Under the pieces are notes generated by a model. It had not been told where the DNA came from. It saw nothing but the letters and a program-made list of their open reading frames with translations, and did not search any database. Positions 1 through 6,129 of a stretch of DNA of 7,580 nt are shown one piece after another (position 1 is the first letter of the stretch; each line of letters starts with the position of its first letter). A program made the position numbers and the translations under genes. Origin of the DNA: Rubritepida sp. (GTDB lineage Bacteria; Pseudomonadota; Alphaproteobacteria; Acetobacterales; Acetobacteraceae); contig JACMRO010000372.1 in assembly GCA_014376425.1 (NCBI GenBank), positions 1-7,580 on the forward strand, in the 5' to 3' direction.

Positions 1-1
1 C

Positions 2-331
2 GCCGCCGCCGTGCTGGGCGACCGCCATGTGGCGCCGCACGTCACCGCCTGGGTGGTGCCGGGTAGCGAGATGGTGAAGCAGGCGGCCGAAGCCGAAGGG
101 CTGGACGCCCGCTCCCGCGCCGCGGGCTTCGAATGGCGCGAGCCCGGCTGCGCGCTCTGCGTCGCCGCGAATGGCGAGGCGGTGCCGGCCGGCGCGCGCT
201 GCGTCTCCACCTCGAACCGTAACTTCGTCGGCCGGCAGGGCACCGGGGCGCGCACCCACCTGGCCAGCCCGGCGATGGCGGCGGCCGCGGCCCTGAAGGG
301 CGCGCTGGTCGACGTGCGGGACTTCGCCTGA
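2..331 (+). CDS. LeuC-like 3-isopropylmalate dehydratase / aconitase-family large subunit, C-terminal part (5' end outside window)
   Basis: This is the C-terminal 109 codons of an aconitase-superfamily large subunit, which with a small subunit carries out stereospecific dehydration/rehydration of a hydroxy-di- or tricarboxylate using a [4Fe-4S] cluster. The reading frame is open to the left edge. The two visible cysteines of the GCALC motif (codons at 149-151 and 158-160) match the CxxC pair that, with an upstream cysteine outside the window, ligates the cluster in LeuC proteins. Next comes the family signature STSNRNFVGRQG (about 208-240) and a THLASPAMAAAAAL tail, typical of LeuC C-termini. 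The stop shares one base with the start of the small-subunit gene, as expected for co-expressed subunits. Family membership is firm. The substrate is uncertain: the neighbours are catabolic rather than leucine-biosynthetic, so this may be a paralogue acting on another substrate, such as a methylated malate. Confidence 0.9.
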   Translation, partial: AAAVLGDRHVAPHVTAWVVPGSEMVKQAAEAEGLDARSRAAGFEWREPGCALCVAANGEAVPAGARCVSTSNRNFVGRQGTGARTHLASPAMAAAAALKGALVDVRDFA

Positions 332-954
332 TGCAGCCCTTCACCCGCATCACCGCCATCGCCGCCCCCCTGCTGCGGGCCAATATCGACACCGATGTCA
401 TCATCCCGATCCAGCGCCTGGTCGGCACCGGGCGTGAGGGGCTGGGGCCCTACGCCTTCGAGCGGCAGCGATACCTGGAGGGCGGTGCCGACGATCCGGA
501 GTTCCCGCTCAACCGCCCCGCATACAAGGGCAGCGCGCTGCTGCTGGCGGGCGAGAATTTCGGCTGCGGTTCCTCACGCGAAGGCGCGGTGTGGGCGCTG
601 ATGGGCATGGGTGTGCGCTGCGTCATCGCGCCCAGCTTCGGGGACATCTTCTTCGCCAACTGCTTCCAGAACGGGTTGCTACCGGTGCGGCTGCCGGCCG
701 AAATCATCCTCCAGATCGCCGAGGAAACCGAGGCGAGCCCCGGCAATGCGCGAACCACGGTGGACCTGGAGCGGAGCCTGGTCGTGACCCCGACCGGCGC
801 TGAGATTCCGTTCGACGTCGATGCCCGCAAGCGCGATGCCATGCTGCAAGGGCTCGATGACATCACCCTGACGCTGCGGCATGCCGATGCGATTTCCGCC
901 TGGCGCTTGCGCGACCGCGCGGCGCGGCCCTGGGCCTGGGAGACCGTGCCATGA
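331..954 (+). CDS. leuD: LeuD-like 3-isopropylmalate dehydratase small subunit (probable paralogue)
   Basis: A 207-residue small subunit, close to the usual size of about 200 for bacterial LeuD. It forms the swivelling domain that completes the active site of the aconitase-like large subunit encoded just upstream. Visible landmarks are NIDTDVIIP (18-26), the bacterial-type LeuD signature; NFGCGSSRE (76-84), the substrate carboxylate-binding loop; and SFGDIFFANCFQNGLLP (102-118). Most LeuD proteins read SSREHA in the loop, whereas this one reads SSREGA with Gly85 at the histidine position. With the catabolic neighbours, this suggests a paralogue rather than the housekeeping leucine enzyme. The ATG overlaps the upstream stop by one base, with no strong ribosome binding site, so translation is probably coupled. 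The gene symbol reflects family only. An isomerase or dehydratase for citraconate- or dimethylmalate-like acids is the main alternative. Confidence 0.85.
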   Translation: MQPFTRITAIAAPLLRANIDTDVIIPIQRLVGTGREGLGPYAFERQRYLEGGADDPEFPLNRPAYKGSALLLAGENFGCGSSREGAVWALMGMGVRCVIAPSFGDIFFANCFQNGLLPVRLPAEIILQIAEETEASPGNARTTVDLERSLVVTPTGAEIPFDVDARKRDAMLQGLDDITLTLRHADAISAWRLRDRAARPWAWETVP

Positions 955-1814
955 TCGAGCATCGTTACGTCGAGGCACGCGGCGCCCGCTTCCACGTCGC
1001 ATCGGTAGGCGCTGGGCCGCCATTGCTGCTGCTGCACGGCTGGCCGGAATTCTGGCTGAGCTGGGAGCCGGTGATGCAGCGCCTGGCCGACCGGTTCATG
1101 CTGATCGCCCCTGATCTGCGTGGTTTTGGGCAGAGCGACAAGCCCGATGGCGACTGGGGTGCCGAGGACCACGCGCAGGACATGCTGGCGCTGCTCGAAG
1201 CGCTGGGCGTGCCGCGCGCCGGGATCGTCGGCCATGACGTCGGCGGCGCCGTCATCCAGTCTCTGGCGCGCGCCGCGCCGGGCCGCTGCCGGGGGCTGTT
1301 CCTGTTCGACTTCGTGTATCCCGGCATCGGCGCGCGGATGGGTGCGCCCGACCGGTTGACCGAGATCTGGTACCAGTCCTTCAACCAACTCCCCGTGGCG
1401 GTGGCGATGATGGCCGGGAACGAAGCCGCGACGCGCGCCTATTTCAGCCACATCATCCGGCACTGGAGCCACCGCAAGGACGCCTTCGACCCGGTGATGG
1501 ACGAATTCGTCGCCAACTTCATGGCGCCGGGCAATCTCGCGGGCGGCTTTGCCTGGTATCGCGCCGCCCATGCCGGGCGGGTGGCCATGATGCAGGGCGG
1601 GGCGCCCGCGCTGCCGACCATCGATGTGCCGACCTGCGTGCGCTGGGCCGAGCACGACCCGCTGTTTCCCCCTGGCTGGACCGACCGGCTGGGCGAAACC
1701 TTCTCCCATCTCGACCTCGCCATCTTCGGCGACGTCGGGCATTTCCCCCACCGTGAGGATCCCGACCGCGCCGCCGCGGAGATCGGCCGGTTCTTCGACA
1801 GCCTGGAGGCCTGA
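951..1814 (+). CDS. alpha/beta-fold hydrolase, epoxide hydrolase type
   Basis: A 287-residue soluble alpha/beta hydrolase with a cap domain. HGWPEFW (29-35) is the oxyanion-hole motif of epoxide hydrolases and haloalkane dehalogenases. The nucleophile elbow GHDVGG places Asp96 as nucleophile, Asp236 (WAEHDPLFPP) is a likely acid and His264 (GHFPHRED) the base. Cap residues Tyr141 (WYQSF) and Tyr203 (FAWYRA) sit where, from memory, the ring-opening tyrosines of Agrobacterium EchA lie (Tyr152 and Tyr215). His171-Trp172 and the GGFAWYRA segment are also EchA-like. The arginine after the nucleophile in fluoroacetate dehalogenases (GHDRGAR) is Val97 here, which argues against C-F cleavage. The start overlaps the leuD-like stop by 4 bp (ATGA), with a good GGGAG at 938-942 eight bases upstream. 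The substrate is unknown. It could hydrate an epoxide intermediate or be a generic hydrolase in a catabolic route. Confidence 0.85.
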   Translation: MIEHRYVEARGARFHVASVGAGPPLLLLHGWPEFWLSWEPVMQRLADRFMLIAPDLRGFGQSDKPDGDWGAEDHAQDMLALLEALGVPRAGIVGHDVGGAVIQSLARAAPGRCRGLFLFDFVYPGIGARMGAPDRLTEIWYQSFNQLPVAVAMMAGNEAATRAYFSHIIRHWSHRKDAFDPVMDEFVANFMAPGNLAGGFAWYRAAHAGRVAMMQGGAPALPTIDVPTCVRWAEHDPLFPPGWTDRLGETFSHLDLAIFGDVGHFPHREDPDRAAAEIGRFFDSLEA

Positions 1815-2752
1815 TGCCCTACGAAGTGACCCGCGACTTCATCGGCTACGGCCAGAACCCGCCCGACCCGCAATGGCCGAACGACGCCAGGCTCGCGGTC
1901 AACTTCGTCTTCAATTACGAGGAGGGTTCGGAGCCTTCGGTGCAGGATGGCGAGGGCTTCACGGAGTCGGGCCACACCGAATCCGGCCCGCAGAACGCGA
2001 TGGGCATGAAGCGCGACCTGGCGGCGGAGGGGATGTTCGAATACGGCTCCCGCGTCGGCTTCTGGCGGCTGCTGCGGCTGTTTCAGGAGCGGCGCCTGCC
2101 CGCCACGGTCTTCGGCTGCGCCCTGGCCCTGGAGCGCAACCCTGAAGTGGCCGCCGCCATCGGCGCATCGGGCTTCGACGTCTGCTCGCATGGCTGGCGC
2201 TGGGTGAAACACTATGAACTGACCGAGGCGGAGGAGCGCGAGCACATCGCCCGCGCGGTCACCAGCATCGAGCGCACCACCGGGCAGCGACCGCTGGGCT
2301 GGTACTGCCGCTACAGCCCATCGGTGAACACCCGCCGCCTGGTGCATGAGCATGGCGGCTTCCTGTACGACAGCGACTATTACGGCGAGGAACTGCCGTT
2401 CTGGGTCACGGTCGAGGGCCAGGGTCACCTGGTCGTGCCCTATTCACTGACCAACAATGACGGGAAATACACGACCGTGGCCGGGACCGGCGATCAGTGG
2501 TCGTCCTACATCCGCGACGCCTTCGACATGCTGCTGGAGGAGGGCCGTGCGGGGCGGCCGAAGATGATGTCGATCGGCCTGCACATGCGCCTGATCGGCC
2601 ATCCGGCGCGGGCGCGCGGCCTGCAGCGGGTGCTCGATCACATCGCCAGCCACCCCGATGTCTGGATCACCCGGCGCATCGACATCGCGCGGCACTGGGC
2701 GGCGACGCATCCGTATCGTCAGGTGACGGGCCGGCCCAGCGCTGCCTCGTAG
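1814..2752 (+). CDS. PuuE-like polysaccharide-deacetylase-fold hydrolase (putative allantoinase or cyclic-amide/amide hydrolase)
   Basis: A 312-residue protein with strong PuuE landmarks: RDFIGYG near the N-terminus (7-13), FNYEEGSE (33-40), YGSRVGFWRLLRLF (77-90), SHGWRW (125-130), NTRRLV (172-177), YDSDYYGEELPFW (185-197) and SIGLHMRLIGHPAR (253-266). PuuE of Pseudomonas is a metal-independent allantoinase recruited from the NodB/polysaccharide deacetylase fold, and its length is about 310. Consistent with that, the NodB metal-binding Asp motif is replaced by EEG (36-38), and the HxxxH pair is reduced to His126 with Trp130 at the second position. The start shares one base with the hydrolase stop and has GGAGG four bases upstream, so it belongs to the same operon. 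No urate or ureide genes accompany it, so the substrate may be another cyclic amide or an N-acyl compound. The last 34 bp overlap the tail of the opposing dehydrogenase gene. Confidence 0.85.
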   Translation: MPYEVTRDFIGYGQNPPDPQWPNDARLAVNFVFNYEEGSEPSVQDGEGFTESGHTESGPQNAMGMKRDLAAEGMFEYGSRVGFWRLLRLFQERRLPATVFGCALALERNPEVAAAIGASGFDVCSHGWRWVKHYELTEAEEREHIARAVTSIERTTGQRPLGWYCRYSPSVNTRRLVHEHGGFLYDSDYYGEELPFWVTVEGQGHLVVPYSLTNNDGKYTTVAGTGDQWSSYIRDAFDMLLEEGRAGRPKMMSIGLHMRLIGHPARARGLQRVLDHIASHPDVWITRRIDIARHWAATHPYRQVTGRPSAAS

Positions 2753-3756
2753 CGTTCCCGCCAGCGCGGCAGCACATCGGGGTTGATCACCCGCGGCGGG
2801 GTGCGGCCGGCCGCGATGTCCGAAAAGGCTTCGGCCGCGATGCGGGTGATGTTGGCGCGGCTCTGCTGTGTGACGCCGGCCGTGTGCTGGCTGGCAATGA
2901 CGGCGGGGTGGGCGAGCAGCGGGTGGTCCATCGGCGGCGGCTCCTGCGCCCAGACATCGAGGCCAGCGCTGGCCACTTGGCCGGAATTCAGCGAATCGAG
3001 CAACGCCGCCTCATCATGGATAGAGCCGCGCGCGGTGGTCACGAAGACCACGCCGGGCTTCATCGCGGCAAAGGCGTCGGCGCCGATCAGGCCCCGCGTC
3101 TCATCCGTCAGCGGGCAATGCACGCTCACCACATCGGCCTCGACCAGCAGAAGCTCCAGCGGCACCCGGGTGATGCCCAGGGCGGTCAGCACCCCCGGCT
3201 CGACATAGGGGTCGAAGGCGATGATGCGGCAACCGAAGGCCTTTTGGAGGATCTCCGCAGTGCGGCGGCCGACATGGCCGCAGCCGACCAGCCCTACCGT
3301 CATGCCGCGGATGTCGCGGCCCAGCAGCGCGTTGCGATCCTGCGCACGGCCGGTCCTCATGGCGGCGTGGGCTTCGGGCATCCGCTTCAGGCAGGCCAGC
3401 ATCATGCCCACCGCGTGCTCGGCCACGCCCTCGGCATTGCCGCCGGCCTGGTTCATCAGCAGCACGCCGGCGGCGGTGCAGGCGCGCGGCTCGCAGGTGT
3501 CGTACCCGGCGCCGTAACTCGCGGCGACCAGCAGGTTGGGCAGCCTGGCCAGCAGCTCGGCATGGACATGCAGCGGCCCGGGCAGCTCATCGCGTGCCGC
3601 CATGACGTAGTAGCCGTGGCAGGCGGATAGCGCCTGGATCATCGCGCCGGGATCACCCATCGGGATCGCGACGATTTCCAGCGCCGGATCCTGGGCCGCG
3701 GTTTCGAGGAAGGCGGGGTGCGGAACCCAGCCGACATAGCCTACGCGAAATCGCAC
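2719..3756 (-). CDS. NAD-dependent D-isomer specific 2-hydroxyacid dehydrogenase
   Basis: A 345-residue cytosolic oxidoreductase interconverting a 2-oxoacid and a D-2-hydroxyacid. Residues count from the GTG start. The Rossmann motif GCGHVG is at 158-163. Asp182 (IIAFDPY) ends the second strand, which indicates NAD rather than NADP. The catalytic triad is Arg243 (TTARGS), Glu272 (AQEPP) and His291 (SQHTAG). The substrate-domain segment GAGYDTCEPRACTAAGVLLMN is typical of the family. An in-frame TTG start at 3774 would add six residues, but only the GTG at 3756 has a good ribosome binding site (GAGG at 3768-3765, eight bases away). That site reads GAGGAAACAC, the same as at the acyl-CoA dehydrogenase gene at 6130. 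The gene lies 40 bp downstream of the molybdenum hydroxylase gene on the same strand and is probably cotranscribed with it. The exact substrate (phosphoglycerate, glyoxylate/hydroxypyruvate or other) is not determined. Confidence 0.9.
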   Translation of the reverse strand: MRFRVGYVGWVPHPAFLETAAQDPALEIVAIPMGDPGAMIQALSACHGYYVMAARDELPGPLHVHAELLARLPNLLVAASYGAGYDTCEPRACTAAGVLLMNQAGGNAEGVAEHAVGMMLACLKRMPEAHAAMRTGRAQDRNALLGRDIRGMTVGLVGCGHVGRRTAEILQKAFGCRIIAFDPYVEPGVLTALGITRVPLELLLVEADVVSVHCPLTDETRGLIGADAFAAMKPGVVFVTTARGSIHDEAALLDSLNSGQVASAGLDVWAQEPPPMDHPLLAHPAVIASQHTAGVTQQSRANITRIAAEAFSDIAAGRTPPRVINPDVLPRWRERYEAALGRPVT

Positions 3757-3760
3757 CCGT

Positions 3761-3768
3761 GTTTCCTC
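3761..3768 (-). promoter_or_regulatory. ribosome binding site deciding the start of the 2-hydroxyacid dehydrogenase
   Basis: Read on the minus strand, GAGGAAAC is followed by ACGG and then GTG at 3756, so GAGG lies eight bases from the start. The TTG at 3774 has no purine-rich site at a normal distance. This favours the GTG start. Confidence 0.6.
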
Positions 3769-3796
3769 GCTCAATTGCGGTCGATTGTGCGCGGCC

Positions 3797-6091
3797 TCAC
3801 GCCCGGGTCAAGGCGCGCCAGACGCGTTCGGGCGTCACCGGCATGTCGATGTGCCGCACCCCCAGCGCGTCGCACACCGCCGAGACGATGGCCGGCGGCG
3901 CGCCGCAGCTGCCGCCCTCGCCCGCGCCCTTCACGCCCAGATCGTTGGACGGGCAGGGGACGACGTTGAGGCCGAGCGCGAAATCCGGCGCGTCGGCGGC
4001 GCGGGGCATGCAGTAATCCTGGAAGGTGGCGGTCAGGAACTGGCCGTTCTCCGGGTCGTACAGCGCATGTTCCAGCATCGCCTGGCCGACGCCGGACATG
4101 ATGCCGCCGTGGCACTGGCCATGCACCAGCATGGGGTTGATCACCACGCCGACATCGTCCACCGCGGCGTAGCGGGCCAGCTCGACCACGCCCGTGTCGG
4201 GGTCGATCTCGACCTCGGCCACGTGGCAGCCATTGGGGAAATTGCACTCGGTGTCGCGCTTGTAGATCAGCTGTTCGTCCAGCGCGTCCGCGCCCGCCGC
4301 GGCGACCACGGCGGCCCAGTCGGTCGACAGATCGGTGCCGGCGACGCGGAAGCGGCCCCCGGAGGCGGAAACCTCGAATTCGATGTCGGCGGCGTCCGCT
4401 TCCAGCAAATGCGCGGCCAGGCGCTTTGCCTTCGTCACCACCATCTCGGCCGCGCGGACGATGGCGACGCCGCCCATCTGCGATGAGCGCGACCCGCCGG
4501 TGCCGCCACCCGAAGGCACGACGTCGCTATCCCCCTGCACCAGGCGCACGGACTCGTAATCGACGCCCAACCGGTCATGCAGCAATTGCGCGAAGGCGGT
4601 CTCGTGGCCCTGGCCGTGGCTGAAGGTGCCGACGGTCAGGGTAACGCCGCCCTGCGGCTCCATCCGTACCCGCGCCCATTCGGTGGGCTGGCCGCCGGAA
4701 GCCTCGATGAAATAGCCCAGGCCGCGGCCGCGTAGTTTTCCGCGGGCGCGACTATCGGCCGCGCGGGCGGCAAAGCCATCCCAGTCGGCCAGCTTGAGGG
4801 CCATGCCCTGCGTTTCCTCGAAATGGCCGCTGTCGATCGCGTTGCCGGCCGCGTTTGTGTACGGGATCTGATCGGGCCGGATGTAGTTCCGTGCCCGGAT
4901 CGCGTCGCGCGTCATGCCGAATTCGGCGGCGCCGACGTCGAGCAGCCGCTCGATCACATAGGCCGTTTCCGGCCGCCCGGCGCCGCGATAGGCGTCGGTC
5001 GGCGTCGTGTTGGTGAAGACGCAGCGCACTTCGGTGTCCACCGCCTGCACGTCATAGACGGTACCGGTGATCCGGCCGCCGCCGAAGGTGGGGATGCGCG
5101 GCCCGAAATCCTGCAGGTAGGCGCCCATGGCGGCAACGGTGCGGATGCGCACGGCCAGGATTTTTCCGTGTTCATCGAAGGCCATCTCGGCATGGGTCAC
5201 ATGGTCGCGGCCATGCGGGTCGCAGAGGAAGGTCTCGGTGCGCCCCGCGATCCACTTCACCGGCCGGCCGATGCGCCGCGCGGCCCAGAGCACCATCGCG
5301 CTCTCCGGGAAGACCTTGCCGCGCAGGCCGAAGCCGCCGCCGACGTCAGGGGAGATCACCCGTAGCTTCGACTTGTCGATCTTGAGGATGTGCTCGGCCA
5401 GGCCCTCGCGCACGCGGACCACGCCCTGGGTCGGGCTGGTCAGCGTGTAGTGGCCATCGGCGTATTCGCCCAGCGCCACGCGCGGCTCCATCGGGTTGCC
5501 GACCAGGCGGTTCTGCAGCAGCTCGACACGTACCGTCCGGTGCGCGCGGGCGAAGCCGGCATCGGCCGCCGCCTCGCGGTTGGTGTGCCAGACGATGCAG
5601 GTGTTGCGCGGCGCGTCGGGCCAGATCTGGGTGGCGCCGGGCTCGGCCGCGGCTGCGGTGTCGGTGATGGCGGGCAGGATGTCGTAGTCGATCTCGATCA
5701 GCTCGGCGGCGTCCTGCGCCTGGGCGCGGCTCTCCGCCACCACCACCGCCACCGGGTCGCCCACGAAGCGTACGCGTTCGGTCTGCAGGATGGCGCGCGG
5801 CGGGGCGTAGGGGCGGGTGCCGCCCTTGCCCGGCACGTCGACCATCATCGGAAAAAGGCCAATGCCATCGGCCGTCGCATCGGCCCCGGTCAGCACCGCC
5901 AGCACGCCCGGGGCAGCCTTGGCGGCCGTGGTGTCGATGCCGCGGATGGCCGCATGGGCGTGCGGGCTGCGCAGCACCACCAGCTGCGCCTCACCCGGGT
6001 GTGACAGGTCATCGGTGTAGGTGCCGCGGCCGGTCAGCAGCCGCACATCCTCCTTGCGGCGGACCGGCTGGCCCATCCCGAATTTATCCAT
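3797..6091 (-). CDS. xanthine dehydrogenase/CoxL-family molybdopterin-binding subunit (form II type aldehyde/CO dehydrogenase-like large subunit)
   Basis: A 764-residue molybdenum hydroxylase large subunit, predicted to hydroxylate an aldehyde, N-heterocycle or similar carbon using water as oxygen donor. The N-terminal aldehyde-oxidase 'hammerhead' domain runs roughly 15-130 (RLLTGRGTYTDDL; RFVGDPVAVVVAES). The molybdopterin-binding core follows, with GGGFGLRG (251-258), GQGHET (493-498), GTGGSRSS (530-537) and the C-terminal KGAGEGGSCGAPPA, in which Glu725 is the expected catalytic base. The active-site loop reads AYRGAGR (367-373), the form II signature. True form I CO dehydrogenase has AYRCSFR, so CO oxidation is unlikely. 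The frame extends 72 codons further upstream, but Met at 6091 matches family N-termini (MGQPVRRKEDVRLLTG) and has GGGGA eight bases before it. Partners carrying [2Fe-2S] and FAD are normally encoded alongside. None is in the window, so they must be elsewhere or substituted. Confidence 0.92.
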   Translation of the reverse strand: MDKFGMGQPVRRKEDVRLLTGRGTYTDDLSHPGEAQLVVLRSPHAHAAIRGIDTTAAKAAPGVLAVLTGADATADGIGLFPMMVDVPGKGGTRPYAPPRAILQTERVRFVGDPVAVVVAESRAQAQDAAELIEIDYDILPAITDTAAAAEPGATQIWPDAPRNTCIVWHTNREAAADAGFARAHRTVRVELLQNRLVGNPMEPRVALGEYADGHYTLTSPTQGVVRVREGLAEHILKIDKSKLRVISPDVGGGFGLRGKVFPESAMVLWAARRIGRPVKWIAGRTETFLCDPHGRDHVTHAEMAFDEHGKILAVRIRTVAAMGAYLQDFGPRIPTFGGGRITGTVYDVQAVDTEVRCVFTNTTPTDAYRGAGRPETAYVIERLLDVGAAEFGMTRDAIRARNYIRPDQIPYTNAAGNAIDSGHFEETQGMALKLADWDGFAARAADSRARGKLRGRGLGYFIEASGGQPTEWARVRMEPQGGVTLTVGTFSHGQGHETAFAQLLHDRLGVDYESVRLVQGDSDVVPSGGGTGGSRSSQMGGVAIVRAAEMVVTKAKRLAAHLLEADAADIEFEVSASGGRFRVAGTDLSTDWAAVVAAAGADALDEQLIYKRDTECNFPNGCHVAEVEIDPDTGVVELARYAAVDDVGVVINPMLVHGQCHGGIMSGVGQAMLEHALYDPENGQFLTATFQDYCMPRAADAPDFALGLNVVPCPSNDLGVKGAGEGGSCGAPPAIVSAVCDALGVRHIDMPVTPERVWRALTRA

Positions 6092-6129
6092 GATGATCGT
6101 CCCCACTGGCTCGACCGGGAGGAAACACC
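6092..6129. promoter_or_regulatory. 38-bp divergent intergenic gap between the CoxL-like and acyl-CoA dehydrogenase genes
   Basis: The gap holds the ribosome binding sites of both divergent genes: GGGGA for the minus-strand gene and GGGAGG for the plus-strand gene. It leaves no room for two full promoters. I could not find a convincing -35/-10 pair in it. The promoter elements are therefore expected inside the 5' coding ends of the two genes. Confidence 0.5.
6117..6122 (+). promoter_or_regulatory. strong ribosome binding site of the acyl-CoA dehydrogenase gene
   Basis: GGGAGG lies seven bases before the ATG at 6130, inside the 38-bp divergent gap. It is the best Shine-Dalgarno match in the window and fixes the start of the acyl-CoA dehydrogenase. 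Confidence 0.75.

Noticed and set aside
450..1751. Long minus-strand open frame (433 codons) opposite the leuD-like and hydrolase genes
   Set aside because: It is a GC-rich antisense shadow with an Arg/Pro/His-rich, low-complexity translation and no recognisable motif. The plus-strand genes here have full family signatures.
951..1814. Fluoroacetate dehalogenase identity for the alpha/beta hydrolase
   Set aside because: The arginines of the GHDRGAR motif that bind the carboxylate are replaced by Val97 and Ala100. The cap tyrosines fit an epoxide hydrolase better.
1439..2428. Minus-strand open frame opposite the hydrolase and PuuE-like genes
   Set aside because: Antisense shadow. It has no domain motif and conflicts with two well-supported genes.
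2497..3630. Plus-strand open frame of 377 codons across the PuuE-like end and the dehydrogenase
   Set aside because: It spans two genes of different orientation and its translation is rich in His, Gln, Arg and Gly without motifs. It is explained by high GC suppressing stops.
3772..3787. Short imperfect inverted repeat (CAATTG ... CGATTG) in the 40-bp gap
   Set aside because: The arms are six bases with a mismatch, too short for a supported operator, and there is no T-tract to make it a terminator.
4823..6004. Plus-strand open frames opposite the molybdenum hydroxylase (4823-5365 and 5390-6004)
   Set aside because: Complementary shadows of a strongly conserved gene, with no family signature or ribosome binding site.
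6054..6090. Possible sigma70-like promoter (TTGCGG followed by an AT-rich TTTATCC) ahead of the acyl-CoA dehydrogenase
   Set aside because: The spacing is about 25 bases rather than about 17, and the -10 match is poor. The AT-rich piece also simply encodes the MDKF start of the opposite gene.
3797..6091. True (form I) carbon monoxide dehydrogenase CoxL
   Set aside because: The active-site loop is AYRGAGR rather than AYRCSFR, so the cysteine needed for the Mo-Cu cluster is absent.
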